In this document: positions 24,429 to 32,780 of the stretch, in pieces
Position numbering within the stretch: position 1 is the first letter of the stretch
Layout of the letters: each line of letters begins with the position of its first letter
Origin: DALYDK01 sp031973215
GTDB lineage: Bacteria; Patescibacteriota; Saccharimonadia; Saccharimonadales; CAIOMD01
Assembly (NCBI GenBank): GCA_031973215.1
Contig: DALYDK010000001.1
Coordinates: forward strand, 1 to 64,000
Direction of reading: 5' to 3'
DNA: 64,000 nt
Translations under genes and position numbers: made by a program
The notes under the pieces: generated by a model
What the model was told of the DNA's origin: nothing
What the model saw: the letters and a program-made list of their open reading frames with translations, nothing else
The model's database searches: none

Positions 24429-25211
24429 ATGAGTTGGAAGAACTATAATAAGCCCTTCGTTCCGGGACAAAAAGAGACCTACAAGCTAAGCAGATCAAAA
24501 TTAGAACTCTTTAGTCAGTGTCCAAGGTGTTTTTGGCTCGATGCTCGCTTAAAAATAAAACGTCCTAGCACGCCGCCTTTTCAAATTAATAAAGCCATAG
24601 ACGAACTATTTAAGAATGAGTTTGATTACTATCGTGCAAAAAAACAGCCTCACCCTATAATGGTTGAAAACAGTATTAAGGCAGTTCCGTACCAGCACAA
24701 AGATTTAGACAAATGGCGAGAAAATTTTGTTGGAATCCAATACTTGCATGAGCCAACAAATTTATTAATATTTGGCGCAGTAGATGATGTCTGGCAAGAC
24801 GATAAAGATGAGCTAATAGTAGTAGACTACAAAGCAACATCTAAAAAGGGAACAGTGAATTTAGATGCCGACTGGCAGAATAGCTATAAAAGACAGCTAG
24901 AAATTTACCAATGGTTGCTTAAAAATAACGGCTTTAAAGTAAGCCCCACGGGTTATTTTGTATATACTAATGCAGATTCCAGTTCAGATAAATTCGATAA
25001 TTTGTTAAAGTTTGAAACTATAGTTATAAGCCATACCGGAACTAGCGATTGGGTTGACGATTTAGTGGTTGATGCCAAAAAATGCTTAGAAGGCGAAATG
25101 CCGTCTGTCGGAAAAAGTATCATGGGAGGTGAATGCGAATACTGCGCCTATGCCCGCCAGCGCACCGAACTCACACTAGAACATATTAAAAATAATAAAA
25201 AGCAAAAATAA
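24429..25211 (+). CDS. PD-(D/E)XK nuclease family protein with four cysteines
   Basis: The 260-aa protein has the RecB/Cas4-type nuclease order: SRSKLELFSQCPRCFWLD near residue 20-37, a metal-binding Asp (AVDDVWQD, about 118), DELIVVDYKATS (about 130) with the catalytic D-x-K, and a conserved Gln/Tyr helix (KRQLEIYQWLL). CPRC near the N-terminus and CEYC near the C-terminus are placed like the Fe-S cluster ligands of Cas4 and AddB. No cas gene is nearby. It probably acts in DNA repair. Confidence 0.82.
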   Translation: MSWKNYNKPFVPGQKETYKLSRSKLELFSQCPRCFWLDARLKIKRPSTPPFQINKAIDELFKNEFDYYRAKKQPHPIMVENSIKAVPYQHKDLDKWRENFVGIQYLHEPTNLLIFGAVDDVWQDDKDELIVVDYKATSKKGTVNLDADWQNSYKRQLEIYQWLLKNNGFKVSPTGYFVYTNADSSSDKFDNLLKFETIVISHTGTSDWVDDLVVDAKKCLEGEMPSVGKSIMGGECEYCAYARQRTELTLEHIKNNKKQK

Positions 25212-25227
25212 CCTTCATAAAAAGGTT

Positions 25228-25233
25228 TATAAT
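25228..25233 (+). promoter_or_regulatory. serS -10 box, leaderless geometry
   Basis: TATAAT with 6 nt to the ATG at 25240; the predicted first base is the A of the start codon. Confidence 0.6.
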
Positions 25234-25239
25234 AGTTAT

Positions 25240-26526
25240 ATGATTGATGTACAAATAGTTCGGGATAACCCTGAACTTGTTAAAGAAAAAACAAAACAAA
25301 AGGGTTACGAAGTAGATATTGATAAATTCTTAGAGCTAGATAACGACCGCAAAGAATTACTTGCAAAAGTAGAGAATTTACGACAAAGACGTAACGAAAT
25401 TGCTGCTCTAATGAAGGGCGGCAGACCAGAACAGGCTTTGATTGAGCAGGGCAAAGAGGTAAAAATACAGCTGGCTGAACAGGAGCAATATTTAACCAAA
25501 ACAGAAAATGAATGGTTGAATGTATTAAAAAAAATACCTAATATTCCCCTAGATTTCGTCCCAGTTGGGGCAAGCGAAAATGATAATTTGGTAGATAAAA
25601 CTTGGGGTGAAAAACCTGAATTTAATTTCAATATAAAAAATCATTGGCAAATATCCCAAGAAAAAGACTGGATAGATAAAGAAAGGGCCGCAAAGGTTGC
25701 CGGGAGCAGGTTTGCATATATAAAAGGTAATCTTGCGCTTTTGCAGTTTGCAATAATAAATTTTGTATTTGATACTCTTGCGAACTCTGAAGTAATCAAA
25801 AAAATAGCCCAAGAAAACAACCTAAATATTAGCGACAAACCATTTACACCAATTTTACCTCCAGTAATGATTAAGGGTTCTGTTTACGACCAAATGGATA
25901 GACTAGAGCCAAGAGAAGATAGATACAATATTGGCAGTGAAGATGACTTATGGTTAATTGGTAGCGCAGAGCATACTCTTGGCAGTATGTATGCTGGCGA
26001 AAATATAGCCGAACAAGAACTGCCAGTAAGGCTAGCTGGTTATTCAACTAGTTTTAGGCAAGAGGCTGGTACATACGGCAAAGATATGGAAGGCATAATT
26101 AGAATGCACCAGTTCGATAAACTTGAAATGGAAGTATTCAGCACGGCCGAAACAGGCTTGGACGAGCATAAATTACTAGTTGCTCTTCAAGAATATTTAG
26201 TTCAACAGCTAAATTTGCCCTACCAAAGACTCTTAAAATGTACTGCAGATATTGGAAAACCAGATGCTGCAGCAGTAGATATTGAAGTTTGGTTCCCAAG
26301 CCAAAATAAATACCGAGAAACTCATACGGCAGACTATATGACTGACTATCAATCAAGGCGCCTGGGCACAAAAAGTGCAGGTCAATTTGTTCACACAAAC
26401 GATGCTACAGCATTTGCTCTTGGCAGAATAATGGCCGCTATAATTGAAAATTATCAGAGAGATGATGGTTCCGTAAGGGTTCCAGATGCATTAAAGCCGT
26501 ATCTAAATGGAAGGGAGATATTATGA
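25240..26526 (+). CDS. serS: Seryl-tRNA synthetase
   Basis: The 428-aa class II enzyme has an N-terminal antiparallel coiled-coil arm (about 30-100) that grips the long variable arm of tRNA-Ser. The catalytic core carries motif 2 (AGYSTSFRQEAGTYGKDMEGIIRMHQF, read in parts) and motif 3 near the C-terminus (FVHTNDATAFALGRIMAAIIE). The TGA stop overlaps the hpf start (ATGA), so the genes are translationally coupled. Confidence 0.96.
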   Translation: MIDVQIVRDNPELVKEKTKQKGYEVDIDKFLELDNDRKELLAKVENLRQRRNEIAALMKGGRPEQALIEQGKEVKIQLAEQEQYLTKTENEWLNVLKKIPNIPLDFVPVGASENDNLVDKTWGEKPEFNFNIKNHWQISQEKDWIDKERAAKVAGSRFAYIKGNLALLQFAIINFVFDTLANSEVIKKIAQENNLNISDKPFTPILPPVMIKGSVYDQMDRLEPREDRYNIGSEDDLWLIGSAEHTLGSMYAGENIAEQELPVRLAGYSTSFRQEAGTYGKDMEGIIRMHQFDKLEMEVFSTAETGLDEHKLLVALQEYLVQQLNLPYQRLLKCTADIGKPDAAAVDIEVWFPSQNKYRETHTADYMTDYQSRRLGTKSAGQFVHTNDATAFALGRIMAAIIENYQRDDGSVRVPDALKPYLNGREIL

Positions 26527-26897
26527 TATCTAAGCTAGAAATATCAGCCACTAGTGGTGAGGTTGATAAGGACATAAAAAAATATGTCGAAAAGAAGATA
26601 GGTAAACTAGATGGCTATATGCCGCGGCATGCTAGGAAGAGTGCTCATGCAGAGGTAAAGCTAAAAGAGTCAAAAGTAAAAAACTTAAAACAATCTACTG
26701 CAGAGGTTATTTTGTTTGTGCCGGGCGAGCAATTGCAGGCCAAAGAAACTACCTTAAACATGTATGCCGCCATAGATATTGTTGAAGAAAAAATGAAATC
26801 TCAACTTAAAAAGTACAAAGATCTGCACAAAAAGGCCGCCCGTGAAAATGGCGGACGAATTCGTCGCGCTTTAGGAAAAATTGTTCCCAGCAGGTAG
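26523..26897 (+). CDS. hpf: Ribosome hibernation promoting factor (short form)
   Basis: This 124-aa protein of the HPF/YfiA family starts with KLEISATSGEVDKDIKKYVEKKIGKL and has a basic C-terminal end. The fold binds the 30S decoding region and inactivates ribosomes in starved cells. It lacks the long C-terminal domain that makes 100S dimers in many Firmicutes, so it is the short type. Coupling to serS by an ATGA overlap is unusual and could tie it to translation genes. Confidence 0.88.
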   Translation: MISKLEISATSGEVDKDIKKYVEKKIGKLDGYMPRHARKSAHAEVKLKESKVKNLKQSTAEVILFVPGEQLQAKETTLNMYAAIDIVEEKMKSQLKKYKDLHKKAARENGGRIRRALGKIVPSR

Positions 26898-26955
26898 TTG
26901 GTTTGTTGGACTTTGACTAATATTTTATAAGATTATTTTTATCTGTTACTTATGA

Positions 26956-26961
26956 TATAAT
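26956..26961 (+). promoter_or_regulatory. secA -10 box
   Basis: TATAAT 63 nt upstream of secA, leaving a leader of about 55 nt with AGGGAAAGG. Confidence 0.5.
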
Positions 26962-27023
26962 AATCCCTAGTAATTTTAGTCTGATACTATAGACAAAAAG
27001 AGGGAAAGGTTTAATTATTAGTA

Positions 27024-29615
27024 ATGAGTAACTTTGTCAAAAGACTGCTGGGTGATAACCAAAAAGGCACCATAAGACGCATTAAGAAAAAAGTTAACGA
27101 TATTAACAAACTAGAGGCAAAGTATAAAAAATTGTCAGATAGTGCTTTATCTAAACAAACAGAGATTTTAAAGAAAAGATTAGAAAAAGAATCGCTAGAT
27201 AAAATATTACCCGACGCATTTGCGGTTGTTAGAGAAGCTGCAAGTAGAAAATTGGGGCAAAGGCATTTCGATGTACAGTTAATTGGTGGTGTGGTTCTGC
27301 ACGAAGGAAATGTTGCTGAAATGAAAACCGGAGAAGGAAAAACTTTGGTTGCAACATCGCCAGTGTATTTGAACGCATTAACCGAAAAAGGTGTCCATGT
27401 AGTAACTGTTAACGATTATCTTGCCCGGCGCGACGCCGGCTGGATGGGCCAGATTTACCATTTCTTAGGGTTAACAACAGGTGTAATAATCCCGGAGGAA
27501 AGTTATATTTATGATCCTGAGTACACTAATGAGGACCATTTTGACGAGCGTTTTAAGCACCTCAGGCCATGTACCAGACAAGAAGCCTACAAGGCAGATA
27601 TTACTTACGGAACTAACAATGAATTTGGCTTTGATTATCTTAGGGACAATATGGTTCGAGAGGTCGATCAGCTACGCCAAAGAGAGCTAAATTTTGCAAT
27701 AGTTGACGAAGTAGACTCTATACTTATTGATGAAGCAAGAACCCCGTTAATTATTAGTGCACCAAGCACAACTAGTGCTCAGGCTTATTTACAGTTTGCA
27801 AAAATTGCGGCTCAGCTTAAACCAGAACACTATACTTTAGATGAAAAATTTAAGCAGGTTGCTCTTACCGATGAAGGAGTAGAAAAAGTCGAGAAACTTC
27901 TTGGTATTAAAAACTTGTACGACGATGACAACATTAGAAATATTTATCATTTAGACCAAGCCCTAAAAGCTCAGACTTTGTTTATAAGAGATAAAGATTA
28001 TGTCGTTACCAAAGACGGCGAAGTGGTAATTGTAGATGAATTTACAGGACGCTTGCTTGCGGGAAGGCGATATAACGAGGGTCTTCATCAGGCTATCGAA
28101 GCCAAAGAGGGCGTTCCGGTTCAAGAAGAATCTATGACTTTGGCTACAATTTCTTTCCAAAACTATTTTAGACTTTACGAAAAGCTTTCTGGTATGACAG
28201 GTACTGCCATGACAGAACAAGAAGAGTTTCATCAAATATACAAATTAGATGTGGTCGAAATCCCAACCAACCGAACCATCCAAAGGAAAGACTTGCCAGA
28301 TAGAATATACAAAACTAAAGAGGCAAAAGTAAAAGCCATAATAAAGCACATACAAGAGCTAAACAAAAAAGGCCAACCAATACTTATAGGTACTGTGTCA
28401 ATTGAGAATAATGAAGAAATTAGTTCGGCGCTAAAAAAAGCCGGAATTAAACACGAAGTTCTAAACGCCAAGAATAACGAAAAAGAAGCTGCAATTGTAT
28501 CAAAGGCCGGAGAAAAGGGTGCTGTTACCTTAGCCACTAACATTGCTGGTCGTGGAACTGATATTGTTCTTACAGAAGAGACCAAAAAACTTGGTGGCCT
28601 ATTTGTTCTTGGTAGTGAGAGGCATGAATCTAGAAGAATCGACAACCAGCTAAGGGGTAGATCTGGTCGCCAGGGAGACCCGGGTGTTACTCAATTTTAT
28701 GTCAGCACCGAAGATGACTTAATGCGCATATTTGGTGGCGATAGAATTCGGGGACTAATGGATAGACTAAAAGTAGAAGAAGATATGCCACTTGAAAATA
28801 GGGTAGTCAGTAAGAGCCTAGAGGGTGCTCAGAAAAAAGTTGAAGGCTTTAATTTTGACGCTAGAAAAAATGTTGTTAAATACGACGATGTAATGAATAG
28901 GCATCGTAAAGTAACTTATGAAACTAGGCGTTCATTGCTAGAAAACGCAAATATCGAAGGTCGAATCAAACAATTCATTAAAGAAGAGGCAGTCGTTTTA
29001 GCTTCTTTACCTGGCCAAGATGACGATTACGAAAAGCTTATAACAGAAGTATTTCCTTTCGATGAACCCACTTTAGACAGATTATTCGACGCTCCAGCTG
29101 ATAAGTTCGAAAAGGTTCTTGAGCAAGAGGCAATAGAACTTTATCAGGCTAGGGAGACGGCATTCACACCAGAAATAATGCGCATGATTGAAAGAGATGT
29201 TTATTTCCAGATATTAGATAATTCCTGGATGCAGCATTTAGAAAGCATGGGACACCTTAAGGAGGGAATTCACTGGACTAGCGTTGGCCAAAGAGACCCA
29301 CTTGTTGAGTATCGACGCCGTGCACAGCACATGTTCGAAGAAATGCAGCATCAGCTAAGAAGAGATGTTCTAAGAAATCTTTTCCATGCTATGCCTATTC
29401 CGCAAGAAATTGCATCGCTTAGCATGACCGAGACCGAACTTACTAAAGCTGCTAAATCTTCGGTAGATAATGCAGACCAAATTACTGAAGCTGAAATTAT
29501 TTCAGAAGAAGACTTTGACATTAAAAAAGCAAAAAAACCAGCTGTTAATGCAGGCAAGAAAAAGAAAGCTGCCAGAAAAGCAGAACGAAAGAACAGAAAA
29601 AAGGGTAGAAAATAG
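27024..29615 (+). CDS. secA: Preprotein translocase ATPase SecA
   Basis: The 863-aa motor has Walker A in EMKTGEGKT (103-107 for GEGKT), the DEAD-like VDEVDSILIDEARTPLII, TNIAGRGTDIVL and QLRGRSGRQGDPG of the second RecA domain, then the preprotein crosslinking and helical scaffold domains. It drives proteins through SecYEG. The C-terminal zinc motif (CxCxSGx-type) is absent; the protein ends instead in a Lys/Arg-rich tail. An M16 peptidase gene follows at 7 bp. Confidence 0.97.
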   Translation: MSNFVKRLLGDNQKGTIRRIKKKVNDINKLEAKYKKLSDSALSKQTEILKKRLEKESLDKILPDAFAVVREAASRKLGQRHFDVQLIGGVVLHEGNVAEMKTGEGKTLVATSPVYLNALTEKGVHVVTVNDYLARRDAGWMGQIYHFLGLTTGVIIPEESYIYDPEYTNEDHFDERFKHLRPCTRQEAYKADITYGTNNEFGFDYLRDNMVREVDQLRQRELNFAIVDEVDSILIDEARTPLIISAPSTTSAQAYLQFAKIAAQLKPEHYTLDEKFKQVALTDEGVEKVEKLLGIKNLYDDDNIRNIYHLDQALKAQTLFIRDKDYVVTKDGEVVIVDEFTGRLLAGRRYNEGLHQAIEAKEGVPVQEESMTLATISFQNYFRLYEKLSGMTGTAMTEQEEFHQIYKLDVVEIPTNRTIQRKDLPDRIYKTKEAKVKAIIKHIQELNKKGQPILIGTVSIENNEEISSALKKAGIKHEVLNAKNNEKEAAIVSKAGEKGAVTLATNIAGRGTDIVLTEETKKLGGLFVLGSERHESRRIDNQLRGRSGRQGDPGVTQFYVSTEDDLMRIFGGDRIRGLMDRLKVEEDMPLENRVVSKSLEGAQKKVEGFNFDARKNVVKYDDVMNRHRKVTYETRRSLLENANIEGRIKQFIKEEAVVLASLPGQDDDYEKLITEVFPFDEPTLDRLFDAPADKFEKVLEQEAIELYQARETAFTPEIMRMIERDVYFQILDNSWMQHLESMGHLKEGIHWTSVGQRDPLVEYRRRAQHMFEEMQHQLRRDVLRNLFHAMPIPQEIASLSMTETELTKAAKSSVDNADQITEAEIISEEDFDIKKAKKPAVNAGKKKKAARKAERKNRKKGRK

Positions 29616-29622
29616 TTAGCTT

Positions 29623-30933
29623 ATGCAGCATTGGGTAGAGGAAGTAAAACTTAGTAACGGCGCTGAAGGATTATTAATTGATGCGCCATCAACAAATGTT
29701 ACATATATAGATATTTCTTTTAGGGCTGGATATTATTTATCGCCAGAAGGCAAAATGGACACAGCTCATGTAATGGAGCATCTCGCTCTTGGTGCAAACC
29801 AAGTGTATAAAAAATCTAGTCAATTCAGCCAAGAATTTACAAAACACGGCGCATATAATAACGCCTACACTGGTGATTATCATATGGGCTATATTGCCGA
29901 GTGTGCCGAGTTCGAAACCGAACGAATACTAGATTTAATGTGTATTGCTATTGAATCTCCGCTTTTTAAGGAACAAGATTTTAAAAGTGAAATTGCTAAT
30001 GTACGCGAAGAGCTAAAAATGAGAAAAAACTATCATGACACTGAACTCCTGCTAGAACTAGAAGATTCACTTGGTTTTGTTTCAAAAAGTTATGGCGCGC
30101 GTACCAAGCAATTATCAAAAATTACTTTAGAAGATATCAAAAATCACTACGCTAAAACCCATTATTCTAAAAATATGCGATTTATTATTGCAGGCCCTCT
30201 TGCGAGGCATAAAAATGCGATTATTAAGCGCCTAGAGGATATTAAATTACCTTCAGGTGGCGGCACGGATGAAGATCAAAATAGAATTGAGCTTCCCAAT
30301 GAAACTCCTAGACAAATTGAACAGCCACTAAATATAGAACTTAATGGGATAGATAACGTTTACTATAGGTGGATGTCTGTTTTTGATGGGCTCCTAAGTA
30401 GAAGAGAAAAATATGCTCTTTATGCAGTTCAAGACTATTTATTTTCCACTTTTCATTCAAAAGTATTTGGTAAAGCGCGCGAAAAGGGTTTGGTGTACGG
30501 AATTGACAGTTCATATTATAGAACCAGAGATAACCACGTTTGGGCCGTTGCCGGACAAGTTCAGGCAAAAAATGCTCTCCCTCTATTTGAATTAATCACT
30601 AAGCAGCTCACTGAAATACACAAAGGTAAAGTGTCTACAAATGAGCTAAACTGGGTAAAAGATTTTCAGTGGGGAAGCTTCCAAAAAGCAATTCAGACAG
30701 TAAGTGCCCTCGCAGATTGGTATCAATATGCTTATCTAGTAGGAGGCTTAGTAAAAGAATATCCTGCTGTAGAAGAACTAATTTATTCAGTTAAGGTTTC
30801 CGATATGAAGAATATTGTCGATAAGTTGACCAGTTCTGCTGCATGGGGCCTTGGCATTATGCAAAACCAAAAAGCAAAAACCCCCATTGAAGAAATTAAT
30901 AATCAGTTAAGAAAGTTTTATAGTATATCTTAG
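29623..30933 (+). CDS. M16-family zinc metallopeptidase
   Basis: The 436-aa protein has the inverted zinc motif HVMEH at residues 49-53 with the third ligand Glu at 129 (NVREELKMRK), the 76-residue spacing typical of M16 (pitrilysin/processing peptidase) proteins. The C-terminal half (about 230-430) is the inactive-type repeat. Substrates are usually peptides. It lies between secA and prfB, 2 bp before prfB, so a three-gene operon is likely. Confidence 0.9.
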   Translation: MQHWVEEVKLSNGAEGLLIDAPSTNVTYIDISFRAGYYLSPEGKMDTAHVMEHLALGANQVYKKSSQFSQEFTKHGAYNNAYTGDYHMGYIAECAEFETERILDLMCIAIESPLFKEQDFKSEIANVREELKMRKNYHDTELLLELEDSLGFVSKSYGARTKQLSKITLEDIKNHYAKTHYSKNMRFIIAGPLARHKNAIIKRLEDIKLPSGGGTDEDQNRIELPNETPRQIEQPLNIELNGIDNVYYRWMSVFDGLLSRREKYALYAVQDYLFSTFHSKVFGKAREKGLVYGIDSSYYRTRDNHVWAVAGQVQAKNALPLFELITKQLTEIHKGKVSTNELNWVKDFQWGSFQKAIQTVSALADWYQYAYLVGGLVKEYPAVEELIYSVKVSDMKNIVDKLTSSAAWGLGIMQNQKAKTPIEEINNQLRKFYSIS

Positions 30934-30935
30934 TA

Positions 30936-32024
30936 ATGGAAGATATCAAGAAAAGTATTATTGCTCTAAATAAAGCTATTCTTGCCGATTACAAAAGTTT
31001 AGACATAAATAAACTTCAAAAAGAACTCGAAAATTTAAAAAATCAGCAACTCCAGCCTGATTTTTGGTCCGATAACAATAAAGCCACAGAAATTAACAAA
31101 AAAATTGCTAGTCTAAAAGCCAGGGTTAATCCTTGGGTCGAGCTTGCCGAATCTTCAAACTTTTTAGTTGAGCTTGTGGGTGAAGCTGACAGTTCCTTAA
31201 CAGAAGACATAAATAAACAGTACAGTGAATTACAGCAAAAATACCAAATTCTAAAAAAGGATTTGCTATACAAGGGGCCCTATGATGACCATAGTGCCGT
31301 AATCAACTTTTTTGCCGGCGCCGGAGGAACGGACGCCCAGGACTGGACGGCTATGCTTGTTCGTATGTACCTGAGGTTTATAGATAAAAATGCTGACCTC
31401 TCCTCTCAGCTCATTGAAGAGTCTACCGGGGAAGAGGCCGGCCTAAAAAGTGCCACTATTATTGTAGAGGGGCCAATGGCATATGGAAAACTAAAGGGAG
31501 AAAACGGAGTTCATAGACTTGTTAGGTTAAGCCCATTTAACGCAGATAATTTAAGGCAAACCAGCTTTGCTAAGGTTGAAGTATTGCCTAAAATTGATGC
31601 CCCAAAAGAGCTAGAACTAGACGAAAAAGACCTTAAGATTGATTTGTATAGAGCCGGTGGTCATGGTGGTCAGAGCGTTAATACGACAGATAGCGCTGTA
31701 AGAATTACTCATATACCTACAGGTATAACCGTTGCAATACAAAACGAAAGATCCCAGTTACAGAACAAAGAAACTGCTTTGACTATACTAAGGTCCAAAC
31801 TCGCAAGCCTGCAAATGGAGCAGCATGTTAATAGTATTAATGAACTCAAAGGCCCTAATGAACAAGCCTCATGGGGTAATCAAATCCGTAATTATGTGCT
31901 CCATCCTTATAATTTAGTTAAAGATAGCAGATCAAAATATGAAACAGCCAATGTCCAAGATGTATTAGACGGCAACTTAGAACCCTTAATCGATGCATAT
32001 TTAGAACATGCCTCGTTAAATTAA
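30936..32024 (+). CDS. prfB: Peptide chain release factor 2
   Basis: The 362-aa protein carries the RF2 selector SPF (RLSPFNADNLRQTSF), which reads UAA and UGA, and the GGQ loop (AGGHGGQSVNTTDS). The whole frame is continuous from the ATG, so the programmed +1 frameshift that many bacteria use to autoregulate prfB is absent. Its presence, with TGA stops in the window, indicates the standard code rather than UGA-glycine as in Gracilibacteria. Confidence 0.96.
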   Translation: MEDIKKSIIALNKAILADYKSLDINKLQKELENLKNQQLQPDFWSDNNKATEINKKIASLKARVNPWVELAESSNFLVELVGEADSSLTEDINKQYSELQQKYQILKKDLLYKGPYDDHSAVINFFAGAGGTDAQDWTAMLVRMYLRFIDKNADLSSQLIEESTGEEAGLKSATIIVEGPMAYGKLKGENGVHRLVRLSPFNADNLRQTSFAKVEVLPKIDAPKELELDEKDLKIDLYRAGGHGGQSVNTTDSAVRITHIPTGITVAIQNERSQLQNKETALTILRSKLASLQMEQHVNSINELKGPNEQASWGNQIRNYVLHPYNLVKDSRSKYETANVQDVLDGNLEPLIDAYLEHASLN

Positions 32025-32088
32025 TTGTGATTAATTTGGAACCGTGGCCAAGTCCGATATAATCGTTTCTTGAACCGTAGCGAATTTT

Positions 32089-32152
32089 GCGGATGTGGCG
32101 AAATGGTAGACGCGCCAGTTTCAGGTACTGGTGATAGTAATATCATGGAGGT
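32089..32152 (+). pseudogene. Truncated tRNA-Leu(CAG), 5' 64 nt
   Basis: It starts GCGGATG and includes the D-arm, the anticodon arm with CAG, and the variable arm, then departs from the tRNA after GGAGGT. The T-arm and the 3' acceptor strand CATCCGC are missing. It cannot fold as a normal tRNA. Confidence 0.75.
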
Positions 32153-32241
32153 GAAGCCAGCAAGTCTGCTGGCTGCAAGACCGGAAACCCTGCGTGCGAA
32201 TGCACCAGAGTTGAGGTGGGGCCGAGGGCCAAATGATATTC
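32153..32241 (+). other. 89-nt structured tail after the truncated tRNA
   Basis: This GC-rich stretch holds two perfect hairpins: GCCAGCA/TGCTGGC with loop AGTC at its start, and CCAAATGA/TCATTTGG at its end, which runs into the next repeat. I cannot assign it to a known RNA or intron class. Confidence 0.5.
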
Positions 32242-32328
32242 ATTTGGAACCGTGGCCAAGTCCGATATAATCATTTCTTGAACCGTAGCGAATTTTGCGG
32301 ATGTGGCGAAATGGTAGACGCGCCAGTT

Positions 32329-32428
32329 NNNNNNNNNNNNNNNNNNNNNNNNNNNNNNNNNNNNNNNNNNNNNNNNNNNNNNNNNNNNNNNNNNNNNNNN
32401 NNNNNNNNNNNNNNNNNNNNNNNNNNNN
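32329..32428. other. Scaffold gap of 100 N
   Basis: Exactly 100 Ns, the usual length for a gap of unknown size. The 23 bases before it (32306-32328) are identical to the first 23 after it (32429-32451), so the contigs may overlap rather than be apart. Confidence 0.95.
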
Positions 32429-32505
32429 GCGAAATGGTAGACGCGCCAGTTTCAGGTACTGGTGATAGTAATATCATGGAGGTTCAAGTCCTCTCATCCG
32501 CACCA
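32429..32505 (+). tRNA. tRNA-Leu (anticodon CAG), 5' end in gap
   Basis: Visible parts are the D-arm, anticodon stem CCAGT/ACTGG with loop TTCAGGT, a long variable arm (TGATA/TATCA), the T-arm (GAGG TTCAAGT CCTC), CATCCGC and an encoded CCA. Joined to the 12 bases GCGGATGTG plus flanking GCG left of the gap, it would be a complete class II tRNA-Leu reading CUG. Confidence 0.88.
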
Positions 32506-32780
32506 TATAAATAATCGAAGACCAATTTATTTACGACATATTGACAAAAGTAAATAAATATTTTAAAATTTTCATTAACGGTTAATCCGTTTCAGCGTTC
32601 TATCGATTCATCCTGTATTGGGGAATTGGCAGATACGCCGTACATTTACATCGCCTGTTTTCCTTGGCAGTTTAGCAGCCCTCTTTTCGCTTTTGTTGAG
32701 TTAAAAGTGGGCTGTTAAATAATAAATCCCTCGAGTGGTTGGTTCGATATGAGCCGCCACCCTAACAAAGGAGATTTGCC
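32506..32780 (+). promoter_or_regulatory. Promoter and structured leader of the GC-rich cassette
   Basis: TTGACA (32541), 17 bp, TAAAAT (32564) is the promoter. A 9-bp inverted repeat, TTTATTTAC (32526) and GTAAATAAA (32550), brackets the -35 like an operator. The leader of about 200 nt contains AACGG/CCGTT and an 11-bp stem at 32671-32719, and ends in AAGGAG at 32768. No other gene is visible here. Confidence 0.6.

Larger units (their letters stand above)
32034..32328 (+). repeat. 208-bp tandem repeat: promoter, tRNA-Leu 5' part and tail
   Basis: The sequence from ATTTGGAACCGTGG (32034) recurs at 32242, an exact period of 208 bp, with one mismatch noticed (CGTTTC against CATTTC). Each unit holds a TTGGAA-16-TATAAT promoter and the beginning of tRNA-Leu. 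The second unit is cut by the scaffold gap after 87 bases, so the true copy number is unknown. Confidence 0.85.

Noticed and set aside
32153..32241. Group I intron within tRNA-Leu.
   Set aside because: Only 89 nt, no P7-like core seen, and the following sequence is a new promoter unit rather than the 3' exon.
32618..32760. tRNA-like look of the leader at 32618 (GGCAGATACGCC D-arm-like, later GGTTCGATATGAGCC T-arm-like).
   Set aside because: The D-loop is too short, no anticodon stem forms, and no acceptor pairing or CCA exists. Treated as leader structure.
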